DNA of 64,000 nt from Paenibacillus glacialis (GTDB lineage: Bacteria > Bacillota > Bacilli > Paenibacillales > Paenibacillaceae): the NCBI RefSeq assembly GCF_001637205.1, contig NZ_LVJH01000010.1, positions 16,015-80,014 on the forward strand, read 5' to 3'. Of the stretch, positions 51,303 to 60,024 are shown one piece after another. The notes beneath the pieces were generated by a model. The model saw nothing but the letters and a program-made list of their open reading frames with translations, was not told the origin of the DNA and did not search any database. A program made the translations under genes and the position numbers. How positions within the stretch are numbered: position 1 is the stretch's first letter; the number at the start of each line of letters is the position of its first letter.

Positions 51303-52496
51303 ATGATGCAGACAAATGGGTTGAATAAAAATGTAGTGCTCATGGTAATGATTTGCTTCTTTACAAATATGGGCGGTTATATGATCTTACCGTTGTTCCC
51401 ATTATTTATAGAGCAAATGAAATTTTCTGTGTTTGCTATGAGCGTTATTTTTGCGATATTTTATGTGGGCAAGGTATGCGGAGGGGTGCCTACGGGTATC
51501 TTGCTAAGAAAATCAGGTGGGAAATCAGTAGGGGTTACTTTATTGGCTATGCTAGTAATCAGTATGATCGGATTTGCTTGGACGACGAATTTTTGGTTGT
51601 TATGTGTATTACGTTTTATTCAAGGAGTTATAGCTACAGGGTTGACTGTCTTTGTTAGAAGTACGATAAACGAGTGGAGTGCGGAGGATAATCGTGGAAC
51701 TTACAATGGATATATAAGTAGCAGTGATGGTGCAGGAATGGTGTTAGGACCGGTTATTAGTGGCTGGATGTCAATATATTTCCCATTGAATGTTCCTTTC
51801 TACTTCGTTGCCATTTGTTCAGGATTGGCGTTACTTGCGTTAATAAAAATTAATAACAATCATTTTGAGCAACGTTCTAAAGAGACTGTTATAAAGGAGA
51901 AGGATCGAAAAATAAAAATCAATGAAAAGTTGGCTTTTTATTCGACAGTTCATTTTTTAGAAATGAGCGCCTTTGCTGTTTTTCTTACTTATTTTGCACT
52001 GTATGCTACTCATGTCATGGGTTGGAGCTCGTTTAGTACGAGTGCCGCATTCACTGTGGTGGGCGTATCTACTTTTATTTCTGCTCCGTTTGTAGGAATG
52101 ATATCAGATCGATTACAAGATCGATTAATGATTTGTATGATCGGATTATCTTTGATTGCAGTAGAGGTTATTATGTTCTTAGCATTTGATCAACATTGGA
52201 TTGTTTACATTGGGATGTTAATGGGTGGGATTGGGGGGGCATGTTACCTAGATTCTTTTTTTGCACATATTGCAGATACTGTTCATCCAGAGCAACGGAG
52301 TTCATTTATAGGGAATGTTGTTTCTTTTTCTGAACTTGGCGCTATTGTATCTCCCATTATAGCGGGAATGTTGGTATCGTCTTTCTCATTGTATGTTGCA
52401 TTTTATTTTAATTTAGCTATCCTTTTTGCAGCGATCCTCATTCAATTCGTGATGAGGTACAAACTAAAGAAAGTGGAATACACAAAACCAGTCTAA
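51303..52496 (+). CDS. MFS transporter (drug efflux type)
   Basis: This 397-residue major facilitator has 12 predicted helices. GMISDRLQDRLMICMIGLSL is the inter-half loop motif. The first half has GVPTGILLRKSGGKSVGVTL as motif A variant, and FVRSTINEWSAEDNRGTYNG with SSSDGAGMVLGPVISGWMSI around helix 5. The substrate is unknown. ATG 51303 or 51306 lies behind AAGGTGGGATG. Convergent with the CoA-disulfide reductase gene across a terminator. Confidence 0.87.
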   Translation: MMQTNGLNKNVVLMVMICFFTNMGGYMILPLFPLFIEQMKFSVFAMSVIFAIFYVGKVCGGVPTGILLRKSGGKSVGVTLLAMLVISMIGFAWTTNFWLLCVLRFIQGVIATGLTVFVRSTINEWSAEDNRGTYNGYISSSDGAGMVLGPVISGWMSIYFPLNVPFYFVAICSGLALLALIKINNNHFEQRSKETVIKEKDRKIKINEKLAFYSTVHFLEMSAFAVFLTYFALYATHVMGWSSFSTSAAFTVVGVSTFISAPFVGMISDRLQDRLMICMIGLSLIAVEVIMFLAFDQHWIVYIGMLMGGIGGACYLDSFFAHIADTVHPEQRSSFIGNVVSFSELGAIVSPIIAGMLVSSFSLYVAFYFNLAILFAAILIQFVMRYKLKKVEYTKPV

Positions 52497-52526
52497 CATG
52501 GTGGTTGGACTGGTTTTGTGTATTGA
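52478..52526. terminator. Bidirectional terminator
   Basis: ACACAAAACCAGTC and GACTGGTTTTGTGT form a perfect stem overlapping the end of the MFS gene. Confidence 0.85.
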
Positions 52527-52529
52527 AAA

Positions 52530-54998
52530 TTAGATAAAGAGATTTATTCCTGATTGATCGGCTTTTCCTAAGTAGTATCCTACGCCACCGATCTCAATCT
52601 TATCGATTAACTCTTCTCGTGTGATACCCATGATGTCCATGGACATTTGGCAGGCGACAATCTCCACGCCTTGTTCGATAGCAGACTCAATTAATTCTTC
52701 TAGAGAAGAAACATTGTTCTTTTTCATTATGCCACGAATCATCTTAGAACCCATACCCATCATATTCATTTTGGACATCGATAATTTACGACTTCCACGG
52801 GGCATCATAGCGCCGAACATTCGACCAATTAAGGTTTTATCAACTGAAATTTTGTTGTGCTTACGAACAATATTTAAACCCCAGAATGTGAAGAACATGG
52901 TCACTTTTTTACCGCTTGCTGCGGCACCATTCGCAATTATAAAGGAAGCTATTGCTTTATCTAGATCCCCGCTGAAGACGATCATGGAAGTGCCCTCAGA
53001 AGTGGCGGCTACTGCTCGTTCAGAAGTAGGTTGCAATGGTATTTCTTGCTTTCTAAGATAAGCTTCAATCATTCCTGTTGAAGTCTTATTGACTTGAAGC
53101 ACTTGCTGTGAAGACATCTGAGCCCATGCTTGCACATCCCCATAAAATCCAGGATCTGAGGCGGTCACACGTAGAACTTCACCATCTTTAAGTTGATCCA
53201 TTTTTGATTTCAGCTGAATAAGAGGGCCAGGGCAACTTAATCCACAGGCATCTAGCTCTACATCAGCATGAATGGAAGTCTCCATCGAAGCGGATGTCTT
53301 CTCATGTACATCCGTGTGTACGGATGATAACTGAGTTTTCTTCGGTGTGAGGGGAGTGTACTTCGACATTTGATAAGTCTTGTATCCACCAGTGAGATTG
53401 CGTACTTTGAAGCCTCGTTGCGTTAGAATACGGGAAGCGGTATAACCGCGTAATCCGACTTGGCAATAAACCCAAATTTCTTTGTTCGGATCCAATTCTT
53501 GTAGTCGATTCCGTAAATCATCTACTGGAATCAGCAACGAATCAGGGATGTGACCATTATTATGTTCTATTTCGGATCGAACATCTACTAGAATGGTCTT
53601 CTCCATATCACGTGTTTCTAAATCCTTAGGAACAAAGACAGATGTTCTGTCTGTTAACAAGTTCTCAGCTGCATAACCTGCCATATTGACAGGATCTTTA
53701 GCAGAAGAATAAGGAGGAGCGTAGGCTAACTCAAGCTCTGCAAGATCTGTAACGGTTCCGTGGAAATGGATGACTGTGGCGATATCGTCAATTCTTTTAT
53801 CGACTCCATCGAAGCCCACAGCTTGTGCTCCCAGCACTGTTCCTTCGTTGTTGAATAGAAGTTTAATGGTAATAGGACTAGCTCCAGGGTAATAAGAGGC
53901 ATGAGAACTTGGATGTACGTAAATGACTTGGTAAGGAATCTTTAACCGTTGTAGGGTCTTCTCGTTATTTCCTGTAGATGCACCCGTTAATCCGAATATT
54001 TTGATAATAGAAGTCCCTTGAGTGCCTTTATACACCGTACCTAGTCCACAAACATTATCAGCAGCGATTCGACCTTGCTTGTTAGCAGGACCCGCTAATG
54101 GAATGGCTGTAGTACTTCCATTCACATAATCTACGACTTCGATGGCATCGCCAACTGCATATACATTTTCTAGATTTGTTTCGAGTTTCTCGTTCACAAT
54201 AATATGACCACGAGGGCCGAAGGCTAATCCGCTATCTTTCAAGAAGTTCGTGTCAGGCGTTACGCCAATGGCTAGAATCACCATATCACTGGTTAGCACA
54301 TCGCCGCTCGCTAAATGTACTTCAATCTGGTCCTGTGTTTCATGAAAGGATTGAACACTGTTGGAGAGATATAGATTCACATGCTGATCTTCCAGTTCCT
54401 TCATAAGTATATTAGAAATCTCTGCATCAAATGGTGCCAGAATATGTGACCCTGCTTCAATTAAAGATACATTCAGTCCTATCTCTTTCAAATTCTCTGC
54501 CATCTCTACGCCAATAAAACCGCCACCGATAACGATAGCCGAACGTGCACCCGCGTCCGTTACCTTCTGTTTAATTCGGTCTGTATCAGGGATATTACGA
54601 ACTTTATATATTCTAGAACTTTCAATACCTGGTAAGTTAGGCTGGGTAGGTTTGGCACCTGGTGACAGAATTAGATGATCATAACTTTCTTCATAGAACC
54701 CGTGTTCCTTGCTCTGTACACGTACTGATTTGTTAATAGGATTGATTGAAATGACTTCGCTATTAATTCGAACATCTATGTTAAATCGTTGATGCATCGC
54801 TTCTGGCGTCTGTACTAATAATTTCGAGCGTTCTTTGATCGCGTCTCCTATATAGTACGGTAGTCCACAATTAGCGAAGGAAATATAAGGATCTCTTTCG
54901 AACATGACAATATGTGCATCTTCATCTAAACGACGAAGTCGTGCAGCAGCGGAAGCCCCTCCAGCAACCCCACCAACAATCAGAACTTTATTACTCAT
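52530..54998 (-). CDS. CoA-disulfide reductase fused to rhodanese, TusA-like and DsrE-like domains
   Basis: This 822-residue four-part sulfur-handling protein has domain 1 (1-445) as an FAD/NAD(P)H disulfide reductase. That domain has KVLIVGGVAGGASAAARLRR, the redox Cys in ISFANCGLPYYIGDAIKERS (about residue 44) and VYAVGDAIEV. Domain 2 (about 465-555) is a rhodanese with active Cys in VYCQVGLRGYTASRILTQRG. Domain 3 (about 580-655) is TusA/SirA-like with DACGLSCPGPLIQLKSK. Domain 4 (about 665-822) is DsrE2-like with FFTFWGLNIVRKHNK and IVACQMSMDIMGIT. The combination suggests per- or polysulfide reduction and sulfur relay in the cytoplasm. The start overlaps the ArsR gene stop by 8 bases. Confidence 0.92.
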   Translation of the reverse strand: MSNKVLIVGGVAGGASAAARLRRLDEDAHIVMFERDPYISFANCGLPYYIGDAIKERSKLLVQTPEAMHQRFNIDVRINSEVISINPINKSVRVQSKEHGFYEESYDHLILSPGAKPTQPNLPGIESSRIYKVRNIPDTDRIKQKVTDAGARSAIVIGGGFIGVEMAENLKEIGLNVSLIEAGSHILAPFDAEISNILMKELEDQHVNLYLSNSVQSFHETQDQIEVHLASGDVLTSDMVILAIGVTPDTNFLKDSGLAFGPRGHIIVNEKLETNLENVYAVGDAIEVVDYVNGSTTAIPLAGPANKQGRIAADNVCGLGTVYKGTQGTSIIKIFGLTGASTGNNEKTLQRLKIPYQVIYVHPSSHASYYPGASPITIKLLFNNEGTVLGAQAVGFDGVDKRIDDIATVIHFHGTVTDLAELELAYAPPYSSAKDPVNMAGYAAENLLTDRTSVFVPKDLETRDMEKTILVDVRSEIEHNNGHIPDSLLIPVDDLRNRLQELDPNKEIWVYCQVGLRGYTASRILTQRGFKVRNLTGGYKTYQMSKYTPLTPKKTQLSSVHTDVHEKTSASMETSIHADVELDACGLSCPGPLIQLKSKMDQLKDGEVLRVTASDPGFYGDVQAWAQMSSQQVLQVNKTSTGMIEAYLRKQEIPLQPTSERAVAATSEGTSMIVFSGDLDKAIASFIIANGAAASGKKVTMFFTFWGLNIVRKHNKISVDKTLIGRMFGAMMPRGSRKLSMSKMNMMGMGSKMIRGIMKKNNVSSLEELIESAIEQGVEIVACQMSMDIMGITREELIDKIEIGGVGYYLGKADQSGINLFI

Positions 54999-55287
54999 GA
55001 TTGATTTCTCCTCCCAAAAAAGTAGTGATAATCATCTTAATTCTTGGATCTACGACACGGTAGTTCACTTCAAGACCGTTACGATCTGTTTGTACGATCC
55101 CCATAGTACGTAACTTCTGAAGATGTTGTGAAACCGTCGATTGTGGTAGATCTAAACATTCTTGCATGTGACTGACGTTACATGTTCCTTTCTCAATCAG
55201 GCCTCGTACAATACACAAGCGGACCGGATGAGCTAAGGCTTTCAATATATCGGCTGTTTCGTTATAAGCTCTAAAATTGTTATCCAA
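54991..55287 (-). CDS. ArsR/SmtB-family regulator of the sulfur gene
   Basis: This 98-residue winged-helix repressor has ILKALAHPVRLCIVRGLIEK followed by GTCNVSHMQECLDLPQSTVS and QHLQKLRTMGIVQTDRNGLE. Three Cys (two around positions 25-45: RLCIVRG, GTCNVS, QECLDL) could form a persulfide- or polysulfide-sensing switch, as known for BigR/SqrR-type ArsR proteins. ATG 55287 follows GAGGAGGTAGCG. It is translationally coupled to the CoA-disulfide reductase, and a 44-bp palindromic operator lies 16 bases upstream. Confidence 0.88.
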   Translation of the reverse strand: MDNNFRAYNETADILKALAHPVRLCIVRGLIEKGTCNVSHMQECLDLPQSTVSQHLQKLRTMGIVQTDRNGLEVNYRVVDPRIKMIITTFLGGEINHE

Positions 55288-55302
55288 AGAACGCTACCTC
55301 CT

Positions 55303-55346
55303 CAATTAATCGTTATATTGCAATATTACGATATAACGATTAATTG
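55303..55346. promoter_or_regulatory. 44-bp palindromic operator of the ArsR-sulfur operon
   Basis: CAATTAATCGTTATAT (55303-55318) and ATATAACGATTAATTG (55331-55346) are perfect 16-bp inverted arms around a 12-base centre. The centre also contains the smaller palindrome ATATTGCAATAT. The size fits two ArsR dimers side by side. Confidence 0.75.
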
Positions 55347-55505
55347 TGCAAGTCTAGTCTACATCATCTCTTTGTATACATCTGACAGTGACTTTTAAAC
55401 TTGAATTTATTCATGAATTAAGTTATTATTTATTAATAATAATTATAAATAAGAAATTGAAGGATAAACATTTACAAGAGGATTGTTAAGGAGGCGTTAA
55501 TAGAA

Positions 55506-55979
55506 ATGATGGATGCACGTATTGATGAGATCAGAAAGCAATTGACGGCCAAAGGATATAAGCTTACTGCTCAAAGGGAAGAAACGGTAAAGGTATTGCT
55601 AGAGAATGAAGATAATCATTTAACGACTGAAGAAATTTATATGATAGTTAAAGATAGAGTTGCAGAGATCGGAATTGCTACAGTATACAGGACATTAGAA
55701 TTGTTAAAAGAGTTACATGTCGTTGAAAAAGTTAATTTTGGTGATGGCGTGTATCGCTTTGATTTAAGAAGAAAGAATCAAGCTCATTTCCATCATCATT
55801 TGATCTGTACGGAATGTGGAGCGGTACAGGAAATTTTGGAGGATTGGTTACTTCTTTTAGAGAAGCGTGTTGAGCGAGAATTTGGATTTACTGTTGAGGA
55901 TCATCGTCTAGATTTCCAAGGAATATGTCATTCCTGCAAACTCAATCAGAAGAGTGAGAATTGTAAAGCTGTATCCTAA
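55506..55979 (+). CDS. fur: Fur-family transcriptional regulator
   Basis: This 157-residue metal-dependent repressor has a winged helix with KGYKLTAQREETVKVLLENE, HLTTEEIYMIVKDRVAEIGI and ATVYRTLELLKELHVVEKVN. The metal and dimer domain has HFHHHLICTECGAVQEILED (the HHHxxCxxC pattern) and a C-terminal CHSCKLNQKSENC that completes the structural zinc site. The HFHHHLIC pattern is closer to Fur than to PerR or Zur, but the regulator type needs testing. ATG 55506 follows AAGGAGG. The divergent neighbour is the ArsR sulfur operon. Confidence 0.88.
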   Translation: MMDARIDEIRKQLTAKGYKLTAQREETVKVLLENEDNHLTTEEIYMIVKDRVAEIGIATVYRTLELLKELHVVEKVNFGDGVYRFDLRRKNQAHFHHHLICTECGAVQEILEDWLLLLEKRVEREFGFTVEDHRLDFQGICHSCKLNQKSENCKAVS

Positions 55980-56007
55980 ATAATTAAACAAAAGTGTAAG
56001 GTTGAAC

Positions 56008-56042
56008 AACGGGCCAAGAATTGTATTCTGTGGCTCTTTTTG
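56008..56042 (+). terminator. Terminator of fur
   Basis: GGGCCAagaat-tgt-attctgTGGCTC is followed by TTTTTG. Confidence 0.65.
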
Positions 56043-56123
56043 TATGTGAATTTAATATGACAAAAGATTATCTAATCCAACTCCCGAAATGGGGTATTAT
56101 GGATGTGAAGGGAGATGGTATAT

Positions 56124-57104
56124 ATGCAACATACAAGTCAACTTCGGCAATTTTCAAGAAAAATTGGAACGATAGGTTTGCTACTACTTGTTAGTATGGG
56201 TTCTGCTACTTCAGTAATCCATGCGGATACGACCAACAAACCATTTCAAATTACTGTAGATGGCGCATGGATTCAGGGAGAAGGAATGTCTTTTCAACGC
56301 AATGGGACCATAATGATACCTATTCGAGTCGTAGCTGAAGCTATCGGTGCGAATGTAAGCTGGTTCCCTAAAGAGCGGAAGATTACTGTGAATAAGGGAG
56401 AACTCAATGTACAATTTGTAGTTGGGAGTAAGCAAGCCCTGATTAATAATAAAGAAGAAGAGATATTGGCAGCCCCTGAAATTAGAGAAGGAAAAGTATT
56501 CATACCACTACGAATCGCGATGGAAAGCATGGGGGCAACGATCCGCTGGGATGCATCCAATCATACCGCTGCGATAGAGTCATTCCTTTCTCCAAAAGAT
56601 GCTAAGGAGCAGATTGCATCAATCGCTGATAAGACAATTTTGGCCATAAAGAATAAGGATTTCGCAACCCTCTCTAATCTGTCTAGTCGAGAACATGGAA
56701 TTCTATTCGCACCCTATAGTTATATTGATCAGAAGCGGAACATCATAATATCTCATGGGAAGATTGCTGAAGGATTCGATAACACGAAGACATATTTATG
56801 GGGCACAGAAGATGGGACTGGAGATCCTATTTCTATGACATTTGAGTCTTACTACAAACGATTCGTATATAGTAAAGACTTTGCAAGTGCTCCTAAGGTT
56901 GGGTACAATCAGACGCTTGGATTAGGAAATTCACTTAACAATGTTCGTATGATTTATCCAGAAAGTATTGTCGTTGAATATTATTTCGATGGATTTGATC
57001 CAAAGTTTGAGGGAATGGATTGGAAGAGTTTACGTCTTGTGTTCGAGAAAGAAGCTGATACTTGGCTCTTAGTCGCTATTCTTCATAATCAATGGACGAT
57101 ATGA
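56124..57104 (+). CDS. Copper amine oxidase N-domain (stalk) secreted protein
   Basis: This 326-residue predicted exported protein has a signal peptide with FSRKIGTIGLLLLVSMGSAT. The Cu_amine_oxidN1 stalk domain follows (about 55-150): GTIMIPIRVVAEAIGANVSW and GKVFIPLRIAMESMGATIRW are its two repeats. A C-terminal domain of about 160 residues looks NTF2-like (AIKNKDFATLSNLSSREHGI, then RLVFEKEADTWLLVAILHN). The catalytic amine oxidase part is absent, as in most Paenibacillus members of this large family. ATG 56124 lies 9 bases after AAGGGAG; ATG 56115 abuts it. Confidence 0.85.
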   Translation: MQHTSQLRQFSRKIGTIGLLLLVSMGSATSVIHADTTNKPFQITVDGAWIQGEGMSFQRNGTIMIPIRVVAEAIGANVSWFPKERKITVNKGELNVQFVVGSKQALINNKEEEILAAPEIREGKVFIPLRIAMESMGATIRWDASNHTAAIESFLSPKDAKEQIASIADKTILAIKNKDFATLSNLSSREHGILFAPYSYIDQKRNIIISHGKIAEGFDNTKTYLWGTEDGTGDPISMTFESYYKRFVYSKDFASAPKVGYNQTLGLGNSLNNVRMIYPESIVVEYYFDGFDPKFEGMDWKSLRLVFEKEADTWLLVAILHNQWTI

Positions 57105-57154
57105 GAGGGTATTAGCAATGGAATAAGAAAGATTATGTATTAGGCGGGAAGAAT

Positions 57155-58028
57155 ATGATAAAAGGAATATTAATCCGAATACCGTTCATTTACAAAATAA
57201 GAGTTAGTCAGCTGAGGGAAAAAAGAAGATTTAACAACGTGTTTGTGAAATTTGCAAGATATCAATCGAACAGTGATTTATCCTATACGTTGAAACGGTA
57301 CCAATCCCTTCTTAGAAGGAAACTTGGAACCTCTGATCCTCAACTTCAAGAAAACAAAGTAACCAATTTGAGCATAGCGTTAAAGAAAATTAATAAGATT
57401 GAAATCAACCCTGGAGAGACCTTTTCTTTCTGGGATTTGGTAGGGAAGCCTACGATGAGAAAAGGATATATTGAAGGGATGCAATTATCGCAGGGAGAAG
57501 TGAAGACTGGCGTTGGTGGAGGGTTATGTCAGTTAGCGAATTTATTATTCTGGTTAGTTATACATAGATTGAACTAAAGTTTGCGCTCACAAGTTCAATT
57601 ATTTCTAAAGAGAATCATGAATATGAGGGTTCGTCTTTAGTTCAATCGATATACATACACCAATGGAGATAACAGAAAGGCATCATCATAGTTTTGATCC
57701 ATTTCCAGACAAGCAACGCGTACTTCCATTTGGGAGTGGGCAAGTATTCTTTAATTATGTTGATCTTCGTTTTCATAATCCTACATCGCACAAGTTCCAG
57801 CTTAAAGTGTGGTTGACGGATACTCACTTAAAAGGTTCCATCCTCAGTGATCATCAATGGCCTTATTCCTATCATATTGAAGAAAGAAATCATCAATTTC
57901 ATTGTAGCAAGAATAAGAACTATAGAGAAAATGAAATATGGAGAAAGGAAGTAGATAAGAGAACAGGATTGACAAGGAACGCTGAACTTATCGTACATAA
58001 TTATTCAGAAGTGAAATACAGCATATGA
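57155..58028 (+). pseudogene. VanW family protein interrupted by a MITE-like insertion
   Basis: The N-terminal part (141 codons) reads LIRIPFIYKIRVSQLREKRR, then INPGETFSFWDLVGKPTMRK and GEVKTGVGGGLCQLANLLFW, the VanW core, and breaks off at WLVIH. The C-terminal part resumes after 91 bases with TPMEITERHHHSFDPFPDKQ and VLPFGSGQVFFNYVDLRFHN. Joining at WLVIH-TPMEITERH restores the standard VanW order exactly. The inserted 91 bp (87-bp element plus 4-bp duplication) shifts frame and brings a stop. The rest of the gene is undamaged, so the insertion looks recent. Confidence 0.9.
57564..57650. mobile_element. MITE-like element, copy 2, inside vanW
   Basis: This 87-bp element has ends ATAGATTGAACTAAAG and CTTTAGTTCAATCGAT, inverted with one mismatch. 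Flanking ATAC (or up to TATACATA) is present on both sides as a target duplication. Ungapped reading of the vanW protein on either side proves that it is an insertion. It is 94 percent identical to copy 1 at 19116 and has no coding capacity, so it must be moved by a transposase encoded elsewhere. Confidence 0.85.
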
Positions 58029-58084
58029 GTTGATTTGAATTTCAGATCATTAATTCCCAGGACAATAAATATAGGAGGTTGGAT

Positions 58085-58564
58085 ATGTCAGAGATCATTG
58101 AAAGTAAAGATCAATTATTAGAACAATTTAGCGAGTGGATAAGTTGTGTAAAGAAACTTAATGAGTATGGCGAAGATGTGTGGAATGAAGAAATAGCAGA
58201 GGGCAAATGGTCACTTCGTGAAATCGTAAGCCATATGATGTTATGGGATAAGTATTTCTTCGAAACAGCGATCGAAAAGATTTATAAGGAAGAGAAACTG
58301 ACTATCACGCATCAAGATTTCGATGAATTTAACGACAAAGCAAAGGAATATGGGAAGAGAACGAGCATTGAGGAATTAGGTGAACAATCCATCGACATAA
58401 GAGAACAGATTATTCAGCATATTCGTAAGTTATCTGAAGAGGCTTATCTCGCAAGTTATATGGATAGTGGAGAACCATTTCATATTCCACAATATCTACA
58501 AGATTTCATATGGCATGATCAGCATCATATGGGCCAATTGAATGACTTTATTGAACGCCATTAA
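58085..58564 (+). CDS. DinB-like/ClbS-type helical protein
   Basis: This 159-residue four-helix DinB/DUF664-like protein includes GKWSLREIVSHMMLWDKYFF with first metal-ligand His, SIEELGEQSIDIREQIIQHI and FIWHDQHHMGQLNDFIERH with the HDxxH motif. These enzymes form the DinB metalloprotein superfamily, which includes bacillithiol or mycothiol transferases (BstA) and ClbS. ATG 58085 follows AGGAGGTTGG. The actual substrate is unknown. Confidence 0.85.
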   Translation: MSEIIESKDQLLEQFSEWISCVKKLNEYGEDVWNEEIAEGKWSLREIVSHMMLWDKYFFETAIEKIYKEEKLTITHQDFDEFNDKAKEYGKRTSIEELGEQSIDIREQIIQHIRKLSEEAYLASYMDSGEPFHIPQYLQDFIWHDQHHMGQLNDFIERH

Positions 58565-58606
58565 GAATAATGGGTTGGATGGCTTTATAATAAAGGAGGA
58601 GCAATT

Positions 58607-58810
58607 GTGGATCAATGGGAATACAAGACGATAAAATATAAGACGATAGGATTTCTTGGAGGTAAAGTAGACGAGGAGCAATTTGAGGAGAGCCTGAATC
58701 AATATGGATTCGATGGATGGGAGCTTGTTTCTTGTTTTGATACGAGCAATACGCAAGGGCAATCCAGTGACATTATAATCGTGTTTAAGAGAAAAGCGTT
58801 ATTAGGCTAG
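58607..58810 (+). CDS. DUF4177 family small protein
   Basis: This 67-residue protein, WEYKTIKYKTIGFLGGKVDE at the start and ESLNQYGFDGWELVSCFDTS in the middle, is a typical DUF4177 member, with VFKRK at the end. It would fold as a single small alpha-beta domain; the function is not known. GTG 58607 follows AAAGGAGGAG. A terminator follows at 58834. Confidence 0.85.
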   Translation: MDQWEYKTIKYKTIGFLGGKVDEEQFEESLNQYGFDGWELVSCFDTSNTQGQSSDIIIVFKRKALLG

Positions 58811-58833
58811 TTCATAACAAAATCCATCACACA

Positions 58834-58882
58834 AAAAGAAGCTGCTATTCTGTGAAATCCAACAGAGTAGCAGCTTCTTTAA
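58834..58882. terminator. Bidirectional terminator
   Basis: AAAGAAGCTGCTATTCTGT and ACAGAGTAGCAGCTTCTTT pair with one wobble between the convergent DUF4177 and crystallin-like genes. Confidence 0.85.
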
Positions 58883-58895
58883 TTAATTCACATCA

Positions 58896-59273
58896 TTAGA
58901 TTAAACGATATCCACGTGGTAATATTCCAGTTCTGCGAATTTCTCGAATTTGAGCGAAAGTTAATCTTTGATTAGATGAAATCAAGGACTCTACATCACG
59001 TCCAGCGATAAAGTCATCTAAATCTCGGATGTCTCGGTTTCCGCGAATGACGCGGAATTCCCCACGAAATCTTGTGCGTGAGAATAACACTAATGTTGCG
59101 TTTGGATTTCTAGAGAAGAATCTAAGACTTTCAATTCCACCTAGAAGATTTTCCAAATTACGAATACCTAAATTGCCCCTGAAAGTTCTGCGTAATCCAC
59201 GGAAATTCTCATCAGAAAAGACGGTGAGGCGTGGGAAAACGACTTGTGTAATTACTTTTTTTGATTCTACCAT
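58896..59273 (-). CDS. Arg-rich protein with tandem beta/gamma-crystallin-like motifs
   Basis: This 125-residue basic protein has two matching segments 45 residues apart: LTVFSDENFRGLRRTFRGN (16-34) and LVLFSRTRFRGEFRVIRGN (61-79). Each reads FSxxxFRGxxRxxRGNxxIRxL. The aromatic-x4-aromatic-x-Gly spacing is the first-strand signature of the beta/gamma-crystallin Greek key. The Ca-binding (N/D)(N/D)xx(S/T)S motif is not clearly present. There is no signal peptide or membrane helix; the C-terminus ends ILPRGYRLI. ATG 59273 follows GGAGGTTG. The role might be in spores or stress, but this is a guess. Confidence 0.55.
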   Translation of the reverse strand: MVESKKVITQVVFPRLTVFSDENFRGLRRTFRGNLGIRNLENLLGGIESLRFFSRNPNATLVLFSRTRFRGEFRVIRGNRDIRDLDDFIAGRDVESLISSNQRLTFAQIREIRRTGILPRGYRLI

Positions 59274-59443
59274 TTATATCAACCTCCTTTCTCAAAATAA
59301 TATATGTTGAGAGAGTAGGAAGTGATTGGATATACAACGATGAAACAGCACAATTATCACATGGTTAATCCGGGTATGTTGGGAATTCGAATGGAAATAG
59401 ATGCCCTGGATGATATATTATGGATATGAAGGGACGTGAAGGC

Positions 59444-59893
59444 ATGTATTCGACTATTCAAGCAACGATAGAAGATATGGAAGAAGTCATATTACTATTT
59501 GATCAATACCGAATTTTTTATGGACAAGACTCAGACACGATTAATGCTCGTATCTTTATTTCTGATAGGTTTGACAACAATGATTCTGTTATATTATTAG
59601 CAAGAGATACGACTGAAGGAGCACCCATAGGTTTTGTACAGATGTATCCTTCTTTCTCTTCCATCTCGATGAGGAAAATATGGATACTTAACGACTTGTT
59701 TGTCATTGAGAAATACAGAAGACAGGGTGTTGCGCAGTCACTATTAGATGCAGCAACGAATGTTGCACGTATAACAAAGGCTAAAGGAATCGAGTTATCT
59801 ACCGCATCGGATAATGTGAATGCGCAAAGGCTGTATGAACGTAATGGTTTTAGGCGAGATGAAGTGTATTATTATTACTCATTGGAAATGTAG
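59444..59893 (+). CDS. GNAT family N-acetyltransferase
   Basis: This 149-residue GNAT includes IWILNDLFVIEKYRRQGVAQ with the acetyl-CoA loop RRQGVAQSLL and LSTASDNVNAQRLYERNGFR with the C-terminal Tyr. The acceptor is unknown. I chose ATG 59444, where the domain begins (MYSTIQATIEDMEEVI), with AAGGGA 9 bases upstream. Upstream ATGs at 59420 and 59426 precede that site. Confidence 0.83.
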   Translation: MYSTIQATIEDMEEVILLFDQYRIFYGQDSDTINARIFISDRFDNNDSVILLARDTTEGAPIGFVQMYPSFSSISMRKIWILNDLFVIEKYRRQGVAQSLLDAATNVARITKAKGIELSTASDNVNAQRLYERNGFRRDEVYYYYSLEM

Positions 59894-59911
59894 ACAGAAA
59901 GGGTGCTGAGA

Positions 59912-60024
59912 TTGCAATTTCAAAATATACTATTCGATTTAGATTCGGGATTAAGGGTCTATACGAAAATGAAGTGTATCCAGGTATTCCTGAATTGCTA
60001 CAGGCATTAAAGGGAGGGATTAAG
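59912..60024 (+). pseudogene. HAD phosphatase with near-total internal deletion
   Basis: TTG 59912 behind AAAGGGTG opens LQFQNILFDLDSG, HAD motif I (DxD with the nucleophile region). In a different frame GLYENEVYPGIPELLQALKG appears, the HAD segment that precedes motif II. The cap domain of about 70 residues between them is missing, and nothing beyond LLQALKGG remains. The second frame runs on directly into the next GNAT gene without a stop. Confidence 0.75.
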
